A stretch of 46,195 nt of DNA, taken from Bdellovibrio sp. Lineage in GTDB: Bacteria; Bdellovibrionota; Bacteriovoracia; Bacteriovoracales; Bacteriovoracaceae. The notes beneath the pieces were generated by a model. It was not told the origin of the DNA, searched no databases, and was given only the letters and a program-made list of their open reading frames with translations. The translations under genes and the position numbers were made by a program. Position 1 is the stretch's first letter, and every line of letters starts with the position of its first letter. Location of the stretch: positions 1 to 46,195 of the forward strand of contig DZBG01000009.1 of assembly GCA_022729855.1 (NCBI GenBank). Reading direction: 5' to 3'. Positions 17,204 through 24,818 of the stretch are shown in pieces.

Positions 17204-17734
17204 ATAAACGAAAAGGTTCAGGAGCCGCGAATTAACGATAGAATTCGTGCCCATGAGATTCGTCTGATCGGAGACGATGGTAAGCAGTACGGAGTGGTAA
17301 CACTCGAACAGGCAAAGCTTATTGCCAACAATGAAAATCTAGATCTTATTGAAATTTCTCCAAACGCTGCTCCTCCAGTTGTGAAGCTGATGGACTACGG
17401 AAAATATAAGTATCAAGCTCAAAAGAAGCTAGCTGAAGCTAAGAAGAAGCAAGTTGTTATCGATGTGAAGGAAATCAAATTCCGTCCAAATATCGAGAAG
17501 CACGATCTTGAAGTGAAGGTAAATCATATTGTGAAGTTCTTGGAGCATGGCGACAAAGTTAAGCTTCTTATGCAATTTCGCGGTCGTGAGATGGCCCATA
17601 AAGAAATTGGGATGGGTAAATTTTCAGAAATCATGAAACTCGTTATCGAGAAGACTGGTGCCCTGATTGAAGCCGATCCTAAATTGATGGGAAATCGAGT
17701 TATTGCCATGGTGGCACCCGGTAAGAAAAAATAA
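17204..17734 (+). CDS. infC: Translation initiation factor IF-3 with AUA start
   Basis: Binds the 30S subunit, prevents 50S joining and proofreads start codon and initiator tRNA. Both domains are present (RINDRIRAHEIRLIGDDGKQ; KEIKFRPNIEKHDLEVKV), 176 residues. The frame has no ATG upstream of the N-domain. An in-frame stop lies at 17189-17191, and the only well-placed start before the conserved N-terminus is ATA at 17204, six bases after GGAGG (17193-17197). A second choice is ATT at 17231, six bases after AGGAG. GTG at 17294 would delete the conserved N-terminus. Non-AUG starts in infC allow IF-3 to repress its own synthesis in E. coli (AUU). It heads infC-rpmI-rplT. Confidence 0.93.
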   Translation: MNEKVQEPRINDRIRAHEIRLIGDDGKQYGVVTLEQAKLIANNENLDLIEISPNAAPPVVKLMDYGKYKYQAQKKLAEAKKKQVVIDVKEIKFRPNIEKHDLEVKVNHIVKFLEHGDKVKLLMQFRGREMAHKEIGMGKFSEIMKLVIEKTGALIEADPKLMGNRVIAMVAPGKKK

Positions 17735-17785
17735 TGTCTTAGGTGATAAAAACACTTTATCTCTCTAAGGCCTTATGATAAGTTC

Positions 17786-17817
17786 ATGCACTCTTTCAAG
17801 GGTGCATTTTGTTTTTT
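17786..17817 (+). terminator. Attenuator-like terminator between infC and rpmI
   Basis: Stem ATGCACTC (17786-17793), loop TTTCAA, GGGTGCAT (17800-17807), 8 bp with one G-U pair, then TTTTGTTTTTT (to 17817). The rpmI ribosome binding site TAGGAG begins at once (17817-17822). An intrinsic terminator inside this ribosomal operon would be a control point between IF-3 and L35/L20, as L20-dependent control is in other bacteria. Confidence 0.65.
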
Positions 17818-17828
17818 AGGAGTAATAT

Positions 17829-18026
17829 ATGCCAAAAATGAAGACTAAACGTTCAGCTGCTAAGCGCTTTAAAGTGACTGCAACTGGAAAAATTAAAATT
17901 AAAAAAGCACACTTACGTCACTTACTTATTAATAAGTCTAAGAAAGCTAAGAAAGACAAGAATAAGGCCGGATATGTGCATCCAGCTGATTACAACAACG
18001 CAATGGCATGTCTTCCTTACGCTTAG
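17829..18026 (+). CDS. rpmI: Ribosomal protein bL35
   Basis: Highly basic 65-residue large-subunit protein. MPKMKTKRSAAKRFKVTATG and the following HLRHLLINKSKKAKK region are diagnostic of bL35. It lies in its usual place between infC and rplT, with TAGGAG at 17817-17822 as ribosome binding site. Confidence 0.97.
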   Translation: MPKMKTKRSAAKRFKVTATGKIKIKKAHLRHLLINKSKKAKKDKNKAGYVHPADYNNAMACLPYA

Positions 18027-18110
18027 TAAGTAGACATAAATAATAACCACCAGAGTAGTGAAATAGGGTTAAGTGACTAAAGTCCCCCTACGAATGAAGA
18101 AGGAGAAAGT

Positions 18111-18455
18111 ATGGCACGTGTAAGACGCGGTTTTAAAGCCCGCCAACGTCGTAACAAAATTTTGAAACTTGCTAAAGGTTTCCACTTTGACAGAAGAACT
18201 AAATTTAAGCACGCATCTGAAACAGTTCGTCGCGCGCTTCATTACGCATATAAGGGACGTCGTCTTCTTAAGCGTGATATGAGAAGACTATGGGTTGTTC
18301 GTATCAACGCTGGTGCTCGTATGCTTGGAACTTCTTACTCGCAATTTATTTCTGCGCTTAAGAAAAAAGACATCACGATTAACCGCAAAATGCTCTCTGA
18401 GCTTGCGATCCGTGACTTCAACGCATTCAAATCGATCTTTGACGCGACTAAGTAA
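18111..18455 (+). CDS. rplT: Ribosomal protein bL20
   Basis: Early-assembly 23S-binding protein of 114 residues. The basic N-terminal helix (MARVRRGFKARQRRNKILKL) and the GARMLGTSYSQFISALKK domain are typical. AAGGAGA precedes the ATG. L20 commonly represses its own operon by binding leader RNA; the infC-rpmI gap with its terminator is the likely target here, though I cannot trace the binding structure. Confidence 0.97.
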   Translation: MARVRRGFKARQRRNKILKLAKGFHFDRRTKFKHASETVRRALHYAYKGRRLLKRDMRRLWVVRINAGARMLGTSYSQFISALKKKDITINRKMLSELAIRDFNAFKSIFDATK

Positions 18456-18476
18456 TTCAAATTAGATTTTTTATTT

Positions 18477-18517
18477 GCCCTAACTTGCTGAAATCCGGTG
18501 AGTTAGGGCTTTTTTTT
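18477..18517 (+). terminator. Intrinsic terminator after rplT
   Basis: GCCCTAACT (18477-18485) pairs with AGTTAGGGC (18501-18509) across a 15-base loop and is followed by eight T (18510-18517). It closes the infC-rpmI-rplT transcript and separates it from ihfA. Confidence 0.9.
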
Positions 18518-18603
18518 CCTTGTATCCCACAAATATCCTGCTAACCTATAAATAATACGTAAAACGTGTCGATAAGCTTATGAAATATCATGGGAGACAT
18601 TGA

Positions 18604-19005
18604 ATGAGCATGACTAAGGCGGATATCGTCGAACGAATCTATAAAGAAGCGGGCTTTTCTAAAAAGGAAGCTGCAGAACTTGTAGATCTTGTTTTTAAGG
18701 TAATCAAAGATACTCTAGCGCGCGGAGAGAAAGTTAAAATCTCTGGGTTTGGAAATTTCTCTATCAGAGATAAGTCGACTCGTGTGGGGCGTAATCCTCA
18801 GACTGGTACGGCCATGAATATTAGTGCTCGAAGAGTACTGACATTCAAGCCTTCGCAAATCTTGAAAGAAGACATCACAGATCGTTTCGCTCACCGAATT
18901 GATGAGAATGGGAATGAAAATACTTCTCTTCCAATCAAAGAAGGTAAACCAAAAGCGTTATCATCATTTCTACTTGGAATTGATGATCCTAATGATGACG
19001 ATTAG
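18604..19005 (+). CDS. ihfA: Integration host factor subunit alpha with acidic tail
   Basis: Nucleoid protein that bends DNA sharply. MTKADIVERIYKEAGFSKKEAAELVDLVF, GFGNFSIRDKSTRVGRNPQTG (quoted in part; beta-arm proline included) and ARRVLTFKPSQILKE follow IHF-alpha closely. The usual protein is about 99 residues; this one has 133. The extra C-terminal 35 residues are polar and end in DDPNDDD. GGGAG stands before the ATG at 18604. Together with the MerR-type gene 25 bp downstream this is the common ihfA-merR pair. HU is less likely because of the RDKxxRxGRNPxTG form. Confidence 0.92.
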   Translation: MSMTKADIVERIYKEAGFSKKEAAELVDLVFKVIKDTLARGEKVKISGFGNFSIRDKSTRVGRNPQTGTAMNISARRVLTFKPSQILKEDITDRFAHRIDENGNENTSLPIKEGKPKALSSFLLGIDDPNDDD

Positions 19006-19030
19006 AATTTAAGGTCTTATCATTAGTTCT

Positions 19031-19417
19031 ATGATTCCTAATAAATCAGTATTTAAGTTTCAAGAGCTCACCCCCATCACGGGGGTGAAGCCATATGTTA
19101 TTCGTTTCTGGGAGACGGAGTTTGAGGATATTATTCCTGTGACTTCTGATACTGGAGAGAAACTTTATGGTCGCAGAGATGTTGAGCTGTTACTTAAAAT
19201 CAAAAAACTATTATTTGAAGACAAACTCTCAATTCCGGAAGCAAAACTTGCTTTAAGAAATATTGAAGTCGTAAGTTCTGTTGCTGAAGAATGGAAAGCG
19301 GCCACTCTCATCACTGATGAAGTTGAAATTCCATCAGGTCATTCTTCTGAAGTAAAAGATGCTTTAAGAATGGCCATGAGTCTTATCAAAGAAATTAAAG
19401 AATCTCACCACTGGTAA
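19031..19417 (+). CDS. MerR-family transcriptional regulator
   Basis: 128 residues. The N-terminal winged helix-turn-helix (ELTPITGVKPYVIRFWETEF, then YGRRDVELLLKIKKLLFEDKLSIPEAKLAL) is of MerR type. There is no cysteine cluster for metal sensing, and the C-terminal helix is short, as in the MerR-like proteins encoded next to ihfA in many bacteria. The ATG at 19031 has a poor binding site. The last 23 bp overlap the convergent prenyl-transferase gene. Confidence 0.9.
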   Translation: MIPNKSVFKFQELTPITGVKPYVIRFWETEFEDIIPVTSDTGEKLYGRRDVELLLKIKKLLFEDKLSIPEAKLALRNIEVVSSVAEEWKAATLITDEVEIPSGHSSEVKDALRMAMSLIKEIKESHHW

Positions 19418-20303
19418 GATCTCTCATCAACTGCTCAAATCCAAATTTAAATTCTTTAGTATTTGAATGACTACGAATAACGTCTTGGTTTTTTATTAAA
19501 ATATTAATCATGCCTTGAAGATAGAGATTCACTTCTTGAAAGAGAGATTTTAGATCTTCTGATTTAAGAGTGGTTTTGATATAAAGAATATCTTTAAGAA
19601 GGCGAGCAAAACTTTCACCGGGCCATTTTAAAAACGGATTGATCTCTTTTTCATGAGAAGAGAGGTTAGTGCTACTGAGTTCAGTGAGATCATCAATTAA
19701 TTGAAAGCTCACTCCAAGTGCTCGGCCGAGGCGAAGCATCTTTTTTGAAAAATCACCGGTTGAAATTAAATGAGAACCAACTAAGCAAAGTTGAATCAGT
19801 CTGGCCGTCTTAAGTTCATGAATCCGGATAATATCTGAGAACTGATTTGTTTTAGCTTCAAGGTCCAGGTACTGGCCAAAAATAAGGCCCTTAGCACCAG
19901 TGGTCCAAGTCATAAATTTCAAAAGCTCTGGTAAGTACTCAGCATCGATTTTAGAGAGTTCGTTAAAAGAGAGGATAAGAAGTGCATCCCCAGCAAGTAT
20001 CGCCTTCCATTCGCCAAATTGAGCGTGTGTAGAGGCCTTTCCGCGACGGAGGAGATCATTATCCATGGCCGGAAGATCGTCATGAACTAAAGTATAAGCA
20101 TGGTGGAGTTCAATTGCTGAAGCAAGTTTGCGATGATTCAGAGTCATTCCGTCAAGGTCTTGAGCAAGAGCAAGAACAAGACGTGGACGAAAAAGTTTTC
20201 CAGCTGGAAAGGTGGCCCATTCAATCACATCAAAAAAATGCTGATAAATCTGTGGAGATTTTAAAGCACGTTTTAAATCATCATTGATGAGTTGAGTGTC
20301 CAT
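19395..20303 (-). CDS. ispA: Polyprenyl synthetase (farnesyl-diphosphate-synthase-like)
   Basis: Condenses isopentenyl diphosphate with allylic diphosphates to make short isoprenoid chains. The first aspartate motif is DDLPAMDND at 75-83, followed by RRGKASTHAQFGE and LAGDALL. The second is QLIDDLTE (201-208), with Glu where most enzymes keep a third Asp. Lys-Arg FPAGKLFRPRLVLA at 32-45 binds diphosphate. 302 residues is the usual length for the bacterial FPP/GGPP group. It starts 7 bp after gspN and is the last gene of the secretion operon's strand run, so it is probably co-transcribed with it. Chain length cannot be told. Confidence 0.9.
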   Translation of the reverse strand: MDTQLINDDLKRALKSPQIYQHFFDVIEWATFPAGKLFRPRLVLALAQDLDGMTLNHRKLASAIELHHAYTLVHDDLPAMDNDLLRRGKASTHAQFGEWKAILAGDALLILSFNELSKIDAEYLPELLKFMTWTTGAKGLIFGQYLDLEAKTNQFSDIIRIHELKTARLIQLCLVGSHLISTGDFSKKMLRLGRALGVSFQLIDDLTELSSTNLSSHEKEINPFLKWPGESFARLLKDILYIKTTLKSEDLKSLFQEVNLYLQGMINILIKNQDVIRSHSNTKEFKFGFEQLMRDLTSGEIL

Positions 20304-20310
20304 AGACCTA

Positions 20311-21237
20311 CTAGAGTGGAGAAGGCTGAAGTTGGCCTAGAGTTCCACCAAGCTTAATTTGATAGAAGCCATCTTTCTGTGAGTATGGCCCAACCAATAA
20401 ATCAATCCACGGATTTTCTTGTTTAAAATTATTAGAGAAGAAAACTTCTCCCTTAATATTCACAGATGAAAAACTGAGCATTTGTTCATTAAGTTGAACT
20501 GGGCCAGAGAATTTCGCTCTTACAGGAGCATTGGCATCACCCAAAATAATTTCTTCAATCATTAGTTTTTGAGTTCCATCTTCTTGGTTGGCCTTAAATG
20601 AGAAATCATTCACTTTTAAATAATTGAGAGTAAAACCTTGGATTGATTGAGGAGGAATCGCAAAGTTTTTTGAGCGAGCATAAATTTTAACATCTTTTAA
20701 ATTCGCTTTATCCATAAGAATTTTTGCATCAAGAATAATATCTCCCTGCATTTTAAAATTCTCACTTAAGAGAGCAGAAAGTTTATCAAGATGAAGTTTT
20801 TGCTGATCCATACGAATCAGTTGTCCACCAAAACCAATGGCGTAATAAACTTCAAGGGGCTGACCTGATAGATCGGTAGAGAGTTTGAAAAGTGGTCCAA
20901 ACGGAGCAAAACTTAAAAGATTAAAATTGAGAGTCAGGTGTCTGAATTTAAGTGGCTCACCAACTTTATGTAAACAAGTGGCCGGCACAACTAAGTCAGA
21001 AATAACAATTTTCGGAAGAAACCATTCCACACGAATCTGTTCAAAATCTGGACGACATCCAGGAACATTGGCGAGGTGAGTTTTCATTTGTTCTTTAATT
21101 TTATCACCAATGGGATAAAAACTTATAAAGCTCATCACAAAAAGGAACATGCAAGCAAAGATGACAATGAACCACTTTACCTTTGAAGGATAATTGATTT
21201 CATCGAGAGACTTAATTTCTGCACTCAAAGTACTCAT
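20311..21237 (-). CDS. gspN: Type II secretion protein GspN
   Basis: 308-residue inner-membrane-anchored protein with one helix (about 22-44) and a large periplasmic part of repeating beta-rich segments (IVISDLVVPATC, LTLNFNLLSFAPF, IKGEVFFSNNF). The pattern fits the GspN family found at the end of delta-proteobacterial and Bdellovibrionota T2SS operons. It lies 3 bp after gspM. GspN is an accessory component of uncertain role; the call rests on operon position plus resemblance. Confidence 0.8.
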   Translation of the reverse strand: MSTLSAEIKSLDEINYPSKVKWFIVIFACMFLFVMSFISFYPIGDKIKEQMKTHLANVPGCRPDFEQIRVEWFLPKIVISDLVVPATCLHKVGEPLKFRHLTLNFNLLSFAPFGPLFKLSTDLSGQPLEVYYAIGFGGQLIRMDQQKLHLDKLSALLSENFKMQGDIILDAKILMDKANLKDVKIYARSKNFAIPPQSIQGFTLNYLKVNDFSFKANQEDGTQKLMIEEIILGDANAPVRAKFSGPVQLNEQMLSFSSVNIKGEVFFSNNFKQENPWIDLLVGPYSQKDGFYQIKLGGTLGQLQPSPL

Positions 21238-21240
21238 GGT

Positions 21241-21879
21241 CTAGTCTTCCTCTATCCCAGCGCCGACACTGAAATGAATGGCGTGAAACTGGCCATCAAG
21301 CATATTAGTCTCAGAATTTCTTTGAACACTAAGTGACTCAATTCTAAATTTTTCACGCTGAATAAGTGAAGTCATCATATTCACCATCTGATCAGTTGAG
21401 AGCCCAGTAAATCTAAAATCAGCTTCTGCACGGTAAACATTTGATGTGACAGCAGTCGAGTTAAAATTAGTGACTTGAACTTTAGAAAGATCAAATGTCC
21501 CAGACAACACTTGGCCGAGACGAGAAGTCATCATGCTTTGTGAGTCGATAGGGTTTTGAGAAAGAATCATAGGTGAGGCATCAGTCAGGGATCTATTCTG
21601 AGCAATGATCTCATTAATTTTTGAAATCGTACTTGTTCTCAGGTCAAGATCTGATCTCAGGCTTGCATTTTGAAACCAAAAAAAACAAAGACCTAAAAGT
21701 GGCAATAAGAAGAGAGAAGTCACAACACTCAGCTTAAGCCATTTTTGCTGATCTTCATCTAAACCATTATAGAAATCTTGAACTGGCTGATAGTTTGGAG
21801 TCGTTTTAAATTTATCTATTGATTCAAAAATCTTTGTATCAATTTTTTTAAAGAATGGGGCTTTAGCCGAATAGTCCAT
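21241..21879 (-). CDS. gspM: Type II secretion protein GspM-like
   Basis: 212 residues with an N-terminal cytoplasmic stretch of about 48 residues, one membrane helix (about 49-70, LSVVTSLFLLPLLGLCFFWF) and a periplasmic ferredoxin-like part. GspM forms the inner-membrane platform with GspL. The sequence is too divergent for motif-based proof; position between gspL and gspN and the topology make the call. The cytoplasmic stretch is longer than in Gammaproteobacteria. Confidence 0.8.
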   Translation of the reverse strand: MDYSAKAPFFKKIDTKIFESIDKFKTTPNYQPVQDFYNGLDEDQQKWLKLSVVTSLFLLPLLGLCFFWFQNASLRSDLDLRTSTISKINEIIAQNRSLTDASPMILSQNPIDSQSMMTSRLGQVLSGTFDLSKVQVTNFNSTAVTSNVYRAEADFRFTGLSTDQMVNMMTSLIQREKFRIESLSVQRNSETNMLDGQFHAIHFSVGAGIEED

Positions 21880-21881
21880 AA

Positions 21882-23468
21882 TTAATTTCCTGTCGCTGTT
21901 ACAGTCAATTTAAGGTTCTGCGGATCAACTGTACTTTGAAGATTATCCAATTCCGAGCGAGCAAAGCTCGTCTTAAGAGCTTCAAGGTCTTCAACTTTAT
22001 TGGCAGAAAAAATGGCCGTAATTTCTTTGAGGTCAGTCACTTTAAATTCAATAAGGGTCGCGGAAGTTTTTCCTGCAATTTGAGACACTCGAACAAGGGG
22101 AGCAAGGGCCTGAAGCTCAATGGCCGATTGAAGAGTTGATATCTCTTGTCTTACACCACGTTGTTTTTTTACGACGGCATCATAAACCGGTTTCGGATCA
22201 GTTAATAACTGACGACGAACTCGTCCAGTGATCTGGAGGTCATCATTTTTCATTAATGTTGTGAGCTTAGTATTAACGGCTTTAATATCGCGAATAATAA
22301 GTAATCTTTCGGCCAGAAGTGAGATCGCAAGTACTGCTGTCACAGAAGCGACTCTAGTGGCAATAAAGGCCAGTGAGTGAACAGGAACATCAGAAAGCGA
22401 GGCTTGAGTAAACTTACCAGTCAAAAAGTTAAGTAGTTTGTTCTTACGACGCCAGCTTTGGGCCAACATATTAGCGAGAACAAATTTACACTTGTTCTTA
22501 GCGTGAAGGTCAATTTTCTCTGTATGAACTCTTTCAAAAGATTCAAGGAGTGAAACCTTTACGTCCCATTTTTCTCCGAGGTAGTTGGTAATATTTTTAA
22601 TATTACTTGTCCCACCACAAATGAAAATGTGTTCAAGATTTAAACCAAAATTGATTTTGAATCCAATTTTCCAACGAGAGAGATCACTCACAAGTGGGTG
22701 AGAAACCTTATCCATCATGCGAGCAAAGTCTTTTTGACCGTCATCAACATCTTCATACTGAGAATCAGTTAGATAATAAGCATTCTGATGTTTGTAAAAA
22801 ACTGCTTCTTCAAGATCAATTTTATAATTTTCAGAAATGGCTTCATTAATTAATTGGCCACCAAAAAAAGAATTATGAGCAGAAATGAGGCGACCATTAT
22901 AGAAGAAAAAAGCTTTTGTTGTTTTATGTCCAATATCAATGACGGCGTAAGAGCCCATCATACTATTGTCCATAAAAAATAAATCCATCGCTGATGTTTC
23001 AGTTGTTAAAACATTAGGAAGAATATTTTGATCTTTAAGGGCCTGATAGAAAGGTTCAAATTCACTTAAGCGAGTTAACTCAACTAGGGCATGACACTGA
23101 GTTTTTTGCGCCTCAAGTTTATAGGCATATTGAATTTCACTAAGTGCATAAGGGATATCCTCTTCAAGTTGAAAAGGAACCATCATTTCGGCTTTCTTTT
23201 TACTCTTCACTGGAAGACTAAGAAAACGAGTTGTGATGAGATGCTGAGGGATTTGATAAATGATCTTTGTATCAGGTCTGGCGACTGAATCAATAATCTC
23301 TTTTATGATATGTGATTGCGCCTGTAGCTCATCAACATCTGGATGATCATTAATATAATCTTGTAGAATAATTTCAGACATTTCAACGTGTGTGATTGAA
23401 CGCTTTTCTACGAAAGAGGAAACATACTTAATTGAATAACTACCGGTGTCTATGGCCAATACATGCAT
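21882..23468 (-). CDS. gspL: Type II secretion protein GspL (PilM-like actin-fold)
   Basis: 528-residue platform protein linking the cytoplasmic ATPase GspE to the inner membrane. The N-terminal 340 residues are an actin/PilM-type fold with well-kept nucleotide-binding segments: LAIDTGSYSIKY at 4-15, AVIDIGHKTTKAFFF near 174 and IFICGGTSNIKN near 285. One membrane helix is near 365-387, then a periplasmic domain with coiled coil and ferredoxin-like end. Conservation of the phosphate loops is stronger than in enterobacterial GspL, resembling PilM+PilN joined. It lies 45 bp after gspK. Confidence 0.85.
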   Translation of the reverse strand: MHVLAIDTGSYSIKYVSSFVEKRSITHVEMSEIILQDYINDHPDVDELQAQSHIIKEIIDSVARPDTKIIYQIPQHLITTRFLSLPVKSKKKAEMMVPFQLEEDIPYALSEIQYAYKLEAQKTQCHALVELTRLSEFEPFYQALKDQNILPNVLTTETSAMDLFFMDNSMMGSYAVIDIGHKTTKAFFFYNGRLISAHNSFFGGQLINEAISENYKIDLEEAVFYKHQNAYYLTDSQYEDVDDGQKDFARMMDKVSHPLVSDLSRWKIGFKINFGLNLEHIFICGGTSNIKNITNYLGEKWDVKVSLLESFERVHTEKIDLHAKNKCKFVLANMLAQSWRRKNKLLNFLTGKFTQASLSDVPVHSLAFIATRVASVTAVLAISLLAERLLIIRDIKAVNTKLTTLMKNDDLQITGRVRRQLLTDPKPVYDAVVKKQRGVRQEISTLQSAIELQALAPLVRVSQIAGKTSATLIEFKVTDLKEITAIFSANKVEDLEALKTSFARSELDNLQSTVDPQNLKLTVTATGN

Positions 23469-23513
23469 AATGTTATTTTAACCGTAATTAGCTGAACAAT
23501 GGAAGTAATATAC

Positions 23514-24818
23514 TTAGTTAACTTGAATTTCTATGATTCGCGGCTCGAGTAGTAGAGCGTTTTGCTTTGAGGTCTGAGTTTGAGTCTGGGTTTGTGTTTG
23601 CGTCTGAGTCTGTGACTGTCCTTGACCCTGAGATTGAGTTTGTGCTTTCTGCTCTTTTGGTAAATAAACAGTCGCAATTAGAGTATAAGTTGAGCGATTG
23701 AAGATACCCTCTGAGGTAATTTTAAACATTTGAGGTGAAGCACCGAATTCAATTCCAAGTTTTTGGAGGACTTCAAATCTCTGGTCAAAAACAGTTTCAC
23801 TCATCACGCGTCCGACCTGAGTGATATATTTTCTGAAATCTTCAAGAGTATTAAAATAGCGAGGTTGATCCGGATTATCTCTGTATTCAAAAAAATCTGT
23901 AATTTGTGCATCATCAATCTGAGGGATCAAGAGCTTTAACATACTTTTGTTAATTTTATTTAGATCGATGATATTGTTCGGGTAGATACTAAATTCCTGG
24001 CCAATGAGATCAATGAGTTCATCAGGCCAGCCCGGCATCATATACAGCTCACTCTGAGAAGTGAGGGGACCAAATTTAGGAGTGATATCGAGAGTTTCAA
24101 ACTCACTCACCACATCAGGATTAATATCATTTCTTTGAACAGCTTTATCAGAGGTAAAGTGCTGGATATAAGCAAGAAGTGCTTCGGGATCAAGACGTGA
24201 GTATTTATCAGCAAAAGCTTCATCTTCTTCTTTTTTATCAGTAATGAGTTTTGTTAAGTGAGCAAAGATGGCATCTGGCATAGTTGCATTTCCACTCGTA
24301 TCGTTAGGTGAGCGAAGAGTGAAGTTCGCTGACTCCTCACCTGTGGCAAGTTTATTGTCTTTCATGACGTCGTAGCGCAAGACATTGAGATTGAGGCGAT
24401 TAGAAATATTCTGAATCGTCACTCTCATTTCACCTTCGATAATTGATTCTTCCTGAAATTTTTCTACTGCATCTTTAAAAGTTCGTGAGGCATCTTTTCC
24501 GGCCGGAATCGGAAAAATATAAGGAACTTCCCAGAGCTGATTGAGGAGTTGAGTTGGGACAGCATCTTTGGCCGTTTTATTATTTTCTAAATAATTATGG
24601 GCCTCTTTATAGAGACGAAGACGGGCCATGGCCATCTGAACACCAGATTCGGCGAGAAGTTTTGACTGGGCCTTATCTAAAATATTTACTGTCTTAATAC
24701 GACTGATCTTACTTTCAAATGTAAATTCACCCCAGATCGCCATGAGAAGAATCATCGCCGTCATCACCATCATGAGAGCTATCCCACTTTCATTTTGAAG
24801 GATTTTTTTAATTCCCAT
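23514..24818 (-). CDS. gspK: Type II secretion minor pseudopilin GspK
   Basis: Tip pseudopilin of 434 residues. The start is the ATG at 24818, six bases after GGAG and overlapping the gspJ stop by 11 bp. Prepilin signal: MGIKKILQNESG then IALMMVMTAMILLMAIWGE, with the non-Glu +5 residue typical of GspK. The large helical domain includes RLNLNVLRYD and the PNNIIDLNKINKSMLKLLIP segment. The last about 45 residues hold a low-complexity run of QT/QG repeats, then LLEPRIIEIQVN. The tail is unusual for GspK. Confidence 0.9.
   Translation of the reverse strand: MGIKKILQNESGIALMMVMTAMILLMAIWGEFTFESKISRIKTVNILDKAQSKLLAESGVQMAMARLRLYKEAHNYLENNKTAKDAVPTQLLNQLWEVPYIFPIPAGKDASRTFKDAVEKFQEESIIEGEMRVTIQNISNRLNLNVLRYDVMKDNKLATGEESANFTLRSPNDTSGNATMPDAIFAHLTKLITDKKEEDEAFADKYSRLDPEALLAYIQHFTSDKAVQRNDINPDVVSEFETLDITPKFGPLTSQSELYMMPGWPDELIDLIGQEFSIYPNNIIDLNKINKSMLKLLIPQIDDAQITDFFEYRDNPDQPRYFNTLEDFRKYITQVGRVMSETVFDQRFEVLQKLGIEFGASPQMFKITSEGIFNRSTYTLIATVYLPKEQKAQTQSQGQGQSQTQTQTQTQTQTQTSKQNALLLEPRIIEIQVN

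Noticed and set aside
17294-17734. GTG at 17294 as the infC start
   Set aside because: It would remove the conserved IF-3 N-terminal segment (INDRIRAHEIRLIGDDG), which is coded in frame just upstream after a good ribosome binding site.
23560-23640. Tandem-repeat-looking stretch as a possible CRISPR or satellite
   Set aside because: It is the in-frame QT/QG codon run of GspK; no spacers or palindromic repeats are present.
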